From Maribacter sp. (GTDB lineage Bacteria; Bacteroidota; Bacteroidia; Flavobacteriales; Flavobacteriaceae): DNA of 64,000 bases. Location of the stretch: NCBI GenBank assembly GCA_011050675.1, contig DRFI01000028.1, positions 248,001 through 312,000 on the forward strand. The letters run 5' to 3'. Positions 56,180 through 63,921 of the stretch are shown piece after piece (positions within the stretch are counted from its first letter, which is position 1; the number at the start of each line of letters is the position of its first letter). The position numbers were made by a program, and so were the translations under genes. The notes under the pieces are model-generated. The model had not been told where the DNA came from. It searched no databases and saw only the letters and a list, made by a program, of their open reading frames with translations.

Positions 56180-56632
56180 ATGGATAGTATTGACAGTAAG
56201 ATTTTGATGCAATTACAAGAAAATGCAAAGCAAAACACCAAAGAGATTGCGGCTAAAGTCGGACTTAGTGTTACCCCTACTTATGAAAGAATTCGAAAAC
56301 TTGAACAGCAGGAAATTATAAAATCTTACGTTGCCTTACTTGATAGAACAAAAATAGGGAAGGAACTTATCGCATATTGTCAGGTGACGTTATCTAAACA
56401 GCAGAAAAAACTAGCGGATAGTTTCAAAAAAGAAATGTTGTTACTGCCAGATATTATGGAATGCCATCAAGTATCTGGTAATTTCGATTACCTATTAAAA
56501 ATTGCTGTAGATGATATAGCTGGGTTTCATGAATTTATAAATGAAAAGCTATCTATAATTGATGGTATTTCTACCATACACAGTTCATTTGTATTAAACT
56601 CTGTAAAAGATAGTACTGCTTATAATATTTAG
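56180..56632 (+). CDS. Lrp/AsnC-family transcriptional regulator
   Basis: A 150-residue regulator. The N-terminal winged helix-turn-helix is MDSIDSKILMQLQENAKQ with EIAAKVGLSVTPTYERIRKL; the C-terminal RAM (ACT-like) domain that binds amino acids covers 65-150 (ELIAYCQVTLSKQQ, DIMECHQVSGNFDYLLKIAV, IHSSFVLNSVKDSTAYN). Its place back to back with the histidine decarboxylase gene suggests it controls hdc, perhaps with histidine as a ligand. This is inference from gene order and the palindrome between them. Confidence 0.9.
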   Translation: MDSIDSKILMQLQENAKQNTKEIAAKVGLSVTPTYERIRKLEQQEIIKSYVALLDRTKIGKELIAYCQVTLSKQQKKLADSFKKEMLLLPDIMECHQVSGNFDYLLKIAVDDIAGFHEFINEKLSIIDGISTIHSSFVLNSVKDSTAYNI

Positions 56633-56703
56633 GCGATTTTCTCTTTTGCTGATTTGTGGAGGCTTATAATTAGAAGTCTTTGGGTAAAGTGCTAAAGGAT
56701 TTA

Positions 56704-57213
56704 TTATGGAACTTTTATATAGTACTTTTCCGTCAGCGGTTCGTCTTGCCAAAAAGCTTGTTCAAAAGTCCAAAAGGGTTTGTCTTCGTACAATACGTGG
56801 TAATCTCCCCAAGTACATTGAAAGGCATATGTTTCTTGTGTATCTGCACTATATATTTTACCAAAAAGATACGCACTTGTAGTGCCGCTTACCCTACCGG
56901 TATGTAATTCAACCTTGGTAATACTTACTTCTGTTCCAATAGGTATTTCAGCAAGAACTTCTAAGTCAGAATTTATTCCAAAGCTATTCCCGTCCTCTAA
57001 ATGAAATGTGTAATTTTCCTTTATAGGAATACCTGGATACTTCAAAACTAAAGTCGGTCTCTTGGTGACGATTTTCTTATTTACAATTTCTAAAAATGGT
57101 TTTTCATTAGAAACATCTCGGTATTTAGGTCTAAAAACCAAATAGAATATAAAAGCCAAAGCCCCTATCCCTAGCACCAAAAATATTCCATAGCCTATTG
57201 CTATTTTTTTCAA
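56704..57213 (-). CDS. Single-pass membrane protein of unknown function
   Basis: A 169-residue protein with an N-terminal membrane segment (residues 5-27, IAIGYGIFLVLGIGALAFIF) and an extracytoplasmic domain of about 140 residues rich in beta-strand patterns and aromatics. The start YRDVSNEKPFLEIVNKKIVT and the end FQCTWGDYHVLYEDKPFWTF with EQAFWQDEPLTEKYY are notable. I do not recognise the family. It lies just upstream of a decayed DUF4272 gene on the same strand, with a 60-base gap, in the accessory right-hand part of the window. Confidence 0.6.
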   Translation of the reverse strand: MKKIAIGYGIFLVLGIGALAFIFYLVFRPKYRDVSNEKPFLEIVNKKIVTKRPTLVLKYPGIPIKENYTFHLEDGNSFGINSDLEVLAEIPIGTEVSITKVELHTGRVSGTTSAYLFGKIYSADTQETYAFQCTWGDYHVLYEDKPFWTFEQAFWQDEPLTEKYYIKVP

Positions 57214-57273
57214 ACCTTTATTTTTTTAACTCGTTGGTAGCTACTAAATATAAGATATGTTGATTATTTGCGC

Positions 57274-58033
57274 TTAAGTGCTCAAATCAGTATTTTCCCA
57301 GCTATCACCATTAGATACCATAAATGTTAAAGAATGTCTGCGTTCATGAATTACTCCGCCATTACCCATTGGATCAAAACCATTTGGTACGGTTTCACTG
57401 CCCATTTGGGCACTTCGTACTGCATTATGTAGGCAATATAACAAGTCTTCTTTTTGCATCAGTTTTTCTTCTGAAACTGTTTCTTGGTTTTTAATCCAAT
57501 CTGCAATATTCTCATCTACGGACAGGTAAAATAGGAAAGAATCTCTTGCATTTGTTCACCGGTCACCATTTGCCCTGTTATCTCTGGTTCGTTATAACCA
57601 AAATACCACGCTAATGGTCATGCATTTTCAAATTTCCACCCAATGGCGTTTCTTGCTTGATCATCGTCTCTAGAAACATTTAAAATGGAAATTTCTTCTT
57701 CGGTCATTGCATCGGTAATACCATTTCGGTGAATGAAGTCGAGAATTCTATCATCTGCTAAATTTTAAGTGGAACCATTAACCAAAGATCTAAAGCTTTA
57801 ATGGCATGCAACCGATTCGCAATTTCAAATGAAGATCGCAATGATCTTCCAAGTTCAGTTGGTAGGGCGCTTACAGGTTTAAATCCTGCATCTGCACATA
57901 TGGCTAAATTGTTTCGTCTTAAATCGGTCATTCAAGATACCTCTTTTGGTGTTTCTTTAACATTTTCTTTTTTAGGTTCTGGTTGTTGCTCGTTAGTTTC
58001 TTTCGAACCAAATAATTTTTTGAATAAACTCAT
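57274..58033 (-). pseudogene. DUF4272 gene, broken by two in-frame stops and two frameshifts
   Basis: Reading the minus strand from ATG 58033 gives MSLFKKLFGSKETNEQQPE, a Lys-rich linker, then in-frame TGA at 57934-57932. It is followed by MTDLRRNNLAICADAGFKPV and ELGRSLRSSFEIANRLHAIK, the DUF4272 start. A frameshift near 57760-57772 is needed to continue in LADDRILDFIHRNGITDAM and DDDQARNAIGWKFENA, another TGA at 57620-57618 replaces what is normally a Trp before PLAWYFGYNEPEITGQ, and a second frameshift near 57525 leads into DENIADWIKNQET and the C-terminal GGVIHERRHSLTFMVSNGDS. Every block of the family is still recognisable, so the decay is recent. Confidence 0.7.
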
Positions 58034-58313
58034 GCTATACTAATTAATATGATTTTATTACAATGCTTTTGCTTCCATCAAATTGGATTAGAAAAGAATT
58101 TTTTTTGAGGATACTTGATGCAGTTTTATAGACACAATTGGACTGGTCAAAAAGAAATAAACTATTATGTTGTCACCATAGTAAGTGCTTATTAATGGAG
58201 AATAGCACTAAAACATCAGTTAGATCCAATTGCAAAAGCTCTGTTAAACACCATATCATACCCTGAAAAAATCTATTTATTATGTACTTTCGAACTGTCT
58301 AAAGGCAATAACT
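58034..58313. other. Spacer upstream of the PLP enzyme gene
   Basis: A 280-base AT-rich stretch. No promoter with both boxes, hairpin or coding pattern was seen. TACTTTCG near 58283 is one base away from a -7 box. Confidence 0.4.
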
Positions 58314-60158
58314 ATGGAAGCTGATAAAATGCTAGATTATATTAAAGATGTTTTAGAAAATATGCCAGCTGATTGGTTGAGGTTAACAACCCATCGATTA
58401 GATATTTATGATGAAAAATTAGCTAAAGTTCAGTTTTTGGATCAGTTTGAAATCTTGGCAAAGGAAAATAACTCCAATCCATCGGCACTTAATGATTTAC
58501 CTACTGCTTATGACTACATTCGCTTGGGTCATCCATTGTCTTGTGTTTTAGAATGGGTAATTGCTAAATTGAACAACCTAGCACCAGATCAGGTTATTAG
58601 TTTCTTGTCAAAGACGACTCCTATTTTATCTGTTTTAAGAAAGAATTTATTAGACCATAAAAATACCTTAATCGCATATACAGGGGAACTTCCTAGTTCT
58701 TTTGATATTGAAATTTTAAGGACTATTTATGGGTACACGTTTGAATTAAAACAGGTCAGTAAAGCATCAGATATTTCAGAATTTGACGGCAGTACCATTT
58801 TTGTGTCACAACAAGATGAAATTTCTTCTGTTGATCAAAATTTGAATATTGATTTTTATATAAATCTTTATGCTGATTTTGGGAGTGTTCTTTTAGTAAA
58901 TGGAGAAGAGAATAAAAAATATATTTTAGACATACAGCATGTAAGAAGAAGAGAGACCGTTGCAATGACACCAGATAATTGTCTTGGTGCTTTGAAGTCT
59001 TTAGGGAATCAACCTGCTTCAGATACGCAGCAAAAGAACGTAGCCGAGAATAGGTCTACGGTATTAGAATCTATTAAAGAGGTTAGTGGAGCCAATACAA
59101 CACCACTTGTTGCCTCAAGCGGACTATCAGTTCAATATGCCATATTAATGGGGCTAGTACATAATGCTGTAGAAAACCATAAAGGAAAAGCAATTAAAAT
59201 TATTGTTCCTCCTAATTGTTATGGTGGTACTAACGATCAAGCTAGGCGTGTTGCTGCTTGTAATGATGCTATTGAAATAGTTGATTTACCGGTAGATGGC
59301 GATAACGATATGGTTCAAAGTATTGATATCGTTTTAGCTAAAATAGCTAAAGAAGATGCTATCCCTTATATCATTGCAGAAATACCGACAAACCCTAGAG
59401 TTGAGGTTCCAGACCTTAATAATTTAAGAGAGGTTTTAAGTGCTAAACGTAAAACTGCAAATGGGAGCGAGGCTATAGATCCAGTTTTTATATTGGATCA
59501 AACGTTTTGCCCTAATGTTCACTTTTTGGGTAAAACGGATATACTTTCATCAGTGAGAACTATTTCATTTGCTAGTGGGTCAAAATTTCCAAGCGGAGGT
59601 AAATGCACAGCAGGTTATTGTGTAGCGAATAATAAAGCCGAGGCGTTAATGGATAAAATTGCATTGCATCTTCAACTTTGCGATAACGAAGCTACTGACC
59701 TGCAAATGGAACTATTGGCAAAACAAATGCCATCGATGAAACAAAGAATTCATGATGCATATTTGAACACGCTTGAATTTGTAAACTTTATCAAGGAAAC
59801 TTTGCCAACTGCTAAAATCAATTTTGTGTCAGAAGAATTGGCGAAAGAAGGTTTTACACCATCTGTTTTTTCATTAGACTTACCTACAAAAGGGGATACC
59901 ACTGAGGAAAGAGAAACGTACAAAAGAGAGCTCAATCATAAATTAATCAATTTAATGATTACCGAGATTCCTGATGAAAGCAAATACTGTGTTAGCTACG
60001 GACAGTTAAATGGCTGCTATTGGACGATACCGGCAACATCTACCCAAGGCACCACAAAAGAAGATGACAAAGATTATATAGCCCGTGTGTCACTTTCTCC
60101 AAATATGGATGTGGAACTGCACAAGAAAGTCTTTTTGAAGTTTGTTGGAGGTATGTAA
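58314..60158 (+). CDS. Cys/Met-metabolism PLP enzyme with a long N-terminal extension
   Basis: A 614-residue protein. The C-terminal 370 residues match PLP enzymes of the cystathionine gamma-synthase/gamma-lyase family: VASSGLSVQYAILMG near 266-280 (phosphate loop), PPNCYGGTNDQARRV near 299-313, AEIPTNPRVEVPDL near 355-368, ILDQTFCPNVHF with D395, and PLP-lysine K424 in SFASGSKFPSGGKCTAG. The first 240 residues have no counterpart in the standard enzyme (about 380-400 residues in total) and hold a helical region plus an alpha/beta-like part. It is convergent with a cystathionine beta-synthase-like gene 21 bases away, suggesting transsulfuration. ATG 58314 or 58329 may be the start. Confidence 0.82.
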   Translation: MEADKMLDYIKDVLENMPADWLRLTTHRLDIYDEKLAKVQFLDQFEILAKENNSNPSALNDLPTAYDYIRLGHPLSCVLEWVIAKLNNLAPDQVISFLSKTTPILSVLRKNLLDHKNTLIAYTGELPSSFDIEILRTIYGYTFELKQVSKASDISEFDGSTIFVSQQDEISSVDQNLNIDFYINLYADFGSVLLVNGEENKKYILDIQHVRRRETVAMTPDNCLGALKSLGNQPASDTQQKNVAENRSTVLESIKEVSGANTTPLVASSGLSVQYAILMGLVHNAVENHKGKAIKIIVPPNCYGGTNDQARRVAACNDAIEIVDLPVDGDNDMVQSIDIVLAKIAKEDAIPYIIAEIPTNPRVEVPDLNNLREVLSAKRKTANGSEAIDPVFILDQTFCPNVHFLGKTDILSSVRTISFASGSKFPSGGKCTAGYCVANNKAEALMDKIALHLQLCDNEATDLQMELLAKQMPSMKQRIHDAYLNTLEFVNFIKETLPTAKINFVSEELAKEGFTPSVFSLDLPTKGDTTEERETYKRELNHKLINLMITEIPDESKYCVSYGQLNGCYWTIPATSTQGTTKEDDKDYIARVSLSPNMDVELHKKVFLKFVGGM

Positions 60159-60178
60159 AGGTAGTTTTAAAGGTTATA

Positions 60179-61159
60179 TTAATCTATATAACCTTGCTTA
60201 CGCATCCAATCATCATTAAACATTTTGCCTATATAGCGACTACCGTGGTCATGGAATAATACCACGACTACATCGTCTTTTGTAAAATGTTCCTTTAATT
60301 GCAATACACCTTTAATTGCAGAACCTGCTGAGTTACCCAAGAACATACCTTCTTCTTTGGCTAAACGTTGCGTGTAAACCGCACCGTCTTTATCGGTTAC
60401 TTTGGTGAAACCATCAATAATGCTGAAGTCAACATTCTTTGGTAAAATATCTTCACCTATACCTTCGGTTACATAAGGGTAGATTTCTTTTTCATCGAAA
60501 ACTCCTGTTTCATGATACTTTTTAAATACACTACCATAGGTATCAATTCCCCAAATTTTAATGTTTGGGTTTTGCTCTTTCAAATACTTACCTACGCCCG
60601 AAATTGTTCCGCCAGTACCAACACCAACTACAAAATGCGTAATTTTTCCGTCGGTTTGTTTCCAAATTTCTGGTCCGGTACTTTCGTAATGTGCTTTTGC
60701 GTTACTAGGATTATCATATTGGTTTACGTACCAGCTATTTGGTGTTTCTTTAGCTAATCGTTTAGAAACGGAGTAGTATGATCTTGGGTCATCTGGTTCT
60801 ACTGCTGTAGGACAAACAACAACTTCAGCTCCTACCGCTTTTAGAATATCGCATTTCTCCTTTGATTGTTTGTCCGCTAAAACAAAAATACATTTATAGC
60901 CTTTTACTATTGCAGCCAATGCCAGTCCCATACCTGTATTTCCCGAAGTTCCTTCAATAATGGTTCCGCCAGGTTGTAGTCTTCCATCTGCCTCTGCATC
61001 TTCAATCATCTTCAACGCCATACGGTCTTTAACCGAGTTACCAGGATTAAAAGTTTCGTATTTGGCTAATACTAAACAAGGTAACGCTGCTGTAAGCCTA
61101 TTGATCTTAACGAGAGGAGTATTACCAATTGTTCCAAGTATATTTTCTGCGTATTCCAT
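60179..61159 (-). CDS. Cystathionine beta-synthase/cysteine-synthase-type PLP enzyme
   Basis: A 326-residue fold-type II PLP enzyme. K44 is the Schiff-base lysine in FNPGNSVKDRMALKMI; IIEGTSGNTGMGLALAAIVK near 67-86 binds the substrate carboxylate and VVGVGTGGTISGVGKYL near 176-192 the phosphate. Blocks such as SWYVNQYDNPSNAKAHYEST and GPEIWKQT are closer to cystathionine beta-synthase than to CysK/CysM, though no heme or CBS domains are attached. The gene faces the gamma-type Cys/Met enzyme, and together they could carry out transsulfuration. Its promoter is at 61179-61209. Confidence 0.88.
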   Translation of the reverse strand: MEYAENILGTIGNTPLVKINRLTAALPCLVLAKYETFNPGNSVKDRMALKMIEDAEADGRLQPGGTIIEGTSGNTGMGLALAAIVKGYKCIFVLADKQSKEKCDILKAVGAEVVVCPTAVEPDDPRSYYSVSKRLAKETPNSWYVNQYDNPSNAKAHYESTGPEIWKQTDGKITHFVVGVGTGGTISGVGKYLKEQNPNIKIWGIDTYGSVFKKYHETGVFDEKEIYPYVTEGIGEDILPKNVDFSIIDGFTKVTDKDGAVYTQRLAKEEGMFLGNSAGSAIKGVLQLKEHFTKDDVVVVLFHDHGSRYIGKMFNDDWMRKQGYID

Positions 61160-61178
61160 AGCTGCTTTTAATGTGGGT

Positions 61179-61209
61179 CAAAAATATAAAACTAGATTGA
61201 CTCCGACAA
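61179..61209 (-). promoter_or_regulatory. Promoter for the cystathionine beta-synthase-like gene
   Basis: Minus-strand TTG (61209-61207), a 20-base spacer and TATTTTTG (61186-61179) fit TTG-N17-23-TAnnTTTG. The start codon at 61159 lies 19 bases further on. Confidence 0.62.
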
Positions 61210-61373
61210 TATTGTTGCATATACATCAATAATTGTAGCGCTTTTTACCCGGTATATGCTTTTTCTATATTCATAAGAGGTTCATTACACTAATTAAGAA
61301 TTTAGTTTGATGAATTAAAATTGAATATAAAAAGCGTGTCTAATCTAGAATTAGGTATGTTTTTCAATACCGC

Positions 61374-61700
61374 TTAATGCGATACTACTTTTAAGCCAAC
61401 TATAGAGATAATTAATGTGGTCATAAAAAATAGACGCATAAATGTAGCTGGTTCTTTAAAAACAAATATCCCTACCAAAACTGTTCCTACCGCTCCAATA
61501 CCAGTCCAAACTGCGTAAGCTGTTCCAATGGGTAGTACTTGTGTCACTTTTATAAGTAGAAGCATACTAATTACCAAACAAGTAAGGAAACCCATGTACC
61601 AATAGGTAGCTTCCATACCTGTTGCTTCTTTAGCTTTTCCTAAACAAGCTGCAAACCCTACTTCAAAAAGTCCGGCAAATACTAATAGTATCCAATTCAT
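61374..61700 (-). CDS. SMR-family transporter, SugE/Gdx-like
   Basis: A 108-residue four-helix small multidrug resistance protein. The motif order matches SugE/Gdx: NWILLVFAGLFEVGFAACLG at the start with the essential Glu near residue 13, then LPIGTAYAVWTGIGAVGTVL near 54-73 and a C-terminal IISIVGLKVVSH. Members of this branch export guanidinium, while the EmrE branch exports larger drugs; specificity is taken from the family. It lies 34 bases downstream of the ACT-domain gene on the same strand, with which it probably forms an operon. No guanidine riboswitch pattern was seen in that gap. Confidence 0.88.
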   Translation of the reverse strand: MNWILLVFAGLFEVGFAACLGKAKEATGMEATYWYMGFLTCLVISMLLLIKVTQVLPIGTAYAVWTGIGAVGTVLVGIFVFKEPATFMRLFFMTTLIISIVGLKVVSH

Positions 61701-61734
61701 TCTAAATTTTTATATATTATTTATAATGGGTGTT

Positions 61735-62127
61735 TTATTTCGAAAATTCATTTAAAATAGCCATCGCTTTTTCTGTGTCCTTTTTATCTACAAAAATATG
61801 GTCATGATAATAAGCTGCAACGACATTGCAACTAATGCCATTTTCGGAAAGTGCTTTTGAAAATGCTGCTGTTAGACCTACTGCTTCTAATGAAGAATGA
61901 ACAGTAAGTGTAATCCAAGAAGCAATAAAAGAATAATCTAAATTTAATTTGTCCGCGACTGCCTTTTCAGCAATAATGGTAATGCTTTCTTCTTCTTTGA
62001 AAGACATAATGATTTGGTTCAGGTTTATTTGCTCCAAATTTTCTGTTTTACAAAATACAAATTCACCTACATTGTGCTTAGGTTTCATTGATTTTAAAAG
62101 GGCGTCTAAATTTTTTTCTCCACTCAT
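61735..62127 (-). CDS. ACT-domain protein
   Basis: A 130-residue protein of the stand-alone ACT-domain type. MKPKHNVGEFVFCKTENLEQ opens the first half, SIITIIAEKAVADKL-like TIIAEKAVADKLNLDY lies in the middle, and SWITLTVHSSLEAVGLTAAF with NVVAAYYHDHIFVDKKDTEK forms the second ACT beta-alpha-beta unit. Relatives are annotated only as ACT-domain proteins that may bind amino acids. The start codon directly follows the stop codon of a DJ-1/PfpI remnant (TAAATG), so the remnant was probably once the upstream partner in an operon. Confidence 0.82.
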   Translation of the reverse strand: MSGEKNLDALLKSMKPKHNVGEFVFCKTENLEQINLNQIIMSFKEEESITIIAEKAVADKLNLDYSFIASWITLTVHSSLEAVGLTAAFSKALSENGISCNVVAAYYHDHIFVDKKDTEKAMAILNEFSK

Positions 62128-62400
62128 TTATTTGGTGTTTTTGCTTATTTTCTGAAGTTCGTATAAAGTAGTTTTTTCAATACTTTTAGCAGATTGTGGG
62201 TTCTGGCCCGTTACCTGTCTTTGGTCAGTAACAACGTGATTACTATATGGTACGGATTTTTCGAAAATAGCACCACGCTAAATTAATTGATCTTCAAGTA
62301 AAAATGGAATCTCATTATTTAAATTTAGTTTAACCTCTTCTTCGTTTTTAAAGGCGAATTTAATTGCATTTGAATTGTGAAAATAATAGCAATTCTTTTG
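62128..62400 (-). pseudogene. C-terminal remnant of a DJ-1/PfpI-family gene
   Basis: The minus-strand frame reads AFKNEEEVKLNLNNEIPFLL then EDQLI, an in-frame TAG (62280-62278), RGAIFEKSVPYSNHVVTDQR, QVTGQNPQSAKSIEKT and a stop at 62130-62128. The order EE...PFLLEDxL, RGAxFE, VVTD, TGQNPxSA is the C-terminal third of DJ-1/PfpI (type 1 glutamine amidotransferase-like) proteins. The part with the catalytic Cys is gone, replaced by the end of the neighbouring membrane-protein gene. So it is truncated and further interrupted. Confidence 0.72.
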
Positions 62401-62408
62401 TAGTTGGG

Positions 62409-62852
62409 TTACTTTCCTTGTCTGGAGACCTTTTTTCTCGCCTTTACGATACCTTTTTTTAATCGTGGACTTCTAGAGATAATGACTGAAAATCCCATGG
62501 ATGATAATAGGGCAATAAAAGCCAATGCGCCAAGTGCACCACCATAACCTTCAAAAAAATGTGCCTTGTTTACGTAGATAATACCAAATAGGCTAGCTGC
62601 AACTGCCAATCTAATATAGTTCCCTCTTGATAGGGGAGATACCATACCTATGAAGGTGGACCCTATAAATACAAATGGAATATTCTTTGTTAGGTATGCA
62701 TTACATAGGTCTGGAAAACAATAGAAAAACAGACTTACGATAAGAGAAAGTATAGCAGAGGATCTTACTGGTCCTTGTTTTAATCGTTCGCTGAGGAAGA
62801 AAGTTAACCATGCTCCTAAAATTCCTATTATGATGAATATTAGATAATTCAT
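62409..62852 (-). CDS. Small polytopic membrane protein, second of an overlapping pair
   Basis: A 147-residue protein with about five membrane helices (roughly 1-18, 30-48, 58-76, 82-97 and 105-124) and a basic C-terminus (RSPRLKKGIVKARKKVSRQG). I do not recognise the family. It shares a pattern with the upstream protein: FIGSTFIGMVSP here against CGVFVGMSSSEIVP there, and GYGGALGALAF here against GVGGKLGTVAF there, so the two look like diverged copies. Its start overlaps the upstream stop codon by four bases. Confidence 0.65.
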   Translation of the reverse strand: MNYLIFIIIGILGAWLTFFLSERLKQGPVRSSAILSLIVSLFFYCFPDLCNAYLTKNIPFVFIGSTFIGMVSPLSRGNYIRLAVAASLFGIIYVNKAHFFEGYGGALGALAFIALLSSMGFSVIISRSPRLKKGIVKARKKVSRQGK

Positions 62853-63412
62853 GTGGCTAATCCATATATCAATGAAACAATAATAACACCTCCGAAGGCT
62901 ACGGTGCCTAACTTACCGCCAACACCTAGAAATAAATTTTTGGATAACAGAAGAAATACGCCTGCAACTAAACCGGCAGCGGTTACAAAACCAATAGTTG
63001 GTACAATCTCTGAGCTAGACATACCAACGAAAACTCCACAATATATTGCTGCGGGTAATTTTTCTAAATAAGGTGATTCTTTATTAATTTGAGGTACAAA
63101 TGATGCTACGGTACCGGTAATACCAGCGGAAAGTACACTCCCTAATTCTCCATAAACATTTAATAAGTAACAAATTACGGCACCTACTGGTACCCAAACA
63201 ATGACACTTATTTTTTCGTATTCATATTTTGTGTGATGTAAGTCTATATATCGGTATCCAAAAAAGAGGGTCAATATTAAAAGAAGCATGGAAAGAATGG
63301 CAACAAAATTGCCGGTTTCATATTCCTCTTTTACAATGGTGGTTAAAAATGCTATTTGAATCAGTAATACGGTCAGCACCATAAAAACCCTTATGGCTTT
63401 ATGTTTCCTCAT
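62849..63412 (-). CDS. Small polytopic membrane protein, first of an overlapping pair
   Basis: A 187-residue protein with about six membrane helices, beginning RVFMVLTVLLIQIAFLTTIV. Its second half carries AAIYCGVFVGMSSSEIVPTI and FLGVGGKLGTVAFGGVIIVS, patterns repeated in the downstream gene. The family is not recognised. The overlap of four bases (ATGA) means the two subunits are probably made in a fixed ratio and act as one complex. No promoter box was found in the 216-base region upstream. Confidence 0.65.
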   Translation of the reverse strand: MRKHKAIRVFMVLTVLLIQIAFLTTIVKEEYETGNFVAILSMLLLILTLFFGYRYIDLHHTKYEYEKISVIVWVPVGAVICYLLNVYGELGSVLSAGITGTVASFVPQINKESPYLEKLPAAIYCGVFVGMSSSEIVPTIGFVTAAGLVAGVFLLLSKNLFLGVGGKLGTVAFGGVIIVSLIYGLAT

Positions 63413-63628
63413 CGAAAAAATATGTTTGCAGGTTGTGCCGTATCTGTTTTGATAGAGGCTCCTTTTTAGGTTATACTTACTTGTAAGAAATTAAGGGTGC
63501 TAAATTAAGAATTACCACTCAATTGATACACCTAAAATGTGTCTTATTACTAATAATATAAGGGTTGTTAGAATAGAAGGGTGTAAATTTTTGATTTTAG
63601 TTCTGTTGTCAATTTCAATTGTATGGGT
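63413..63628. other. Spacer upstream of the membrane-protein pair
   Basis: No gene, hairpin or matching promoter box was seen. An open frame at 63537-63731 on the plus strand lies antisense to the next gene and shows no features of a real protein. Confidence 0.35.
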
Positions 63629-63886
63629 TTACTCTAAAGTTGAAAAAAACATGACTATAGCAACAATACCTCCCAATATAAACAGTATGCCTTTTCCATA
63701 CCTAAATGCATTATGTCCAAATATATCATAGTTAAACTTTTGAGTACTATTTGCAGGGTCTATTGCCCAATCTTTGTTTATTAAATTACCGATTCCGTAT
63801 ACCAGAAAAACAGCAGAGAACAGTAAATAGGTGTAACTTGGATTTTCTTGGAAAAAGTCTACTACTAATTGAAATTTTTCTTCCAT
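63629..63886 (-). CDS. Small two-helix protein, Imm17-like
   Basis: An 85-residue protein with two membrane helices (about 19-36 and 64-82). Between them is NKDWAIDPAN and FNYDIFGHNAFRYGKGILFI, an fGxxxxR-type loop before the second helix as I recall from Imm17-family immunity proteins of Bacteroidota; this resemblance is from memory and weak. No toxin gene is visible in the window, so an orphan or unrelated membrane protein is equally possible. Confidence 0.5.
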   Translation of the reverse strand: MEEKFQLVVDFFQENPSYTYLLFSAVFLVYGIGNLINKDWAIDPANSTQKFNYDIFGHNAFRYGKGILFILGGIVAIVMFFSTLE

Positions 63887-63921
63887 ATTTTTAGATTAAT
63901 GTGTTAGGTTTTTATGTCGTA

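Noticed and set aside
57274-58033. Recoding of TGA as Trp or selenocysteine in the DUF4272 gene
   Set aside because: TGA works as a normal stop codon elsewhere (for example the hydrolase gene ending at 12622), and the same gene also has frameshifts, so decay explains it.
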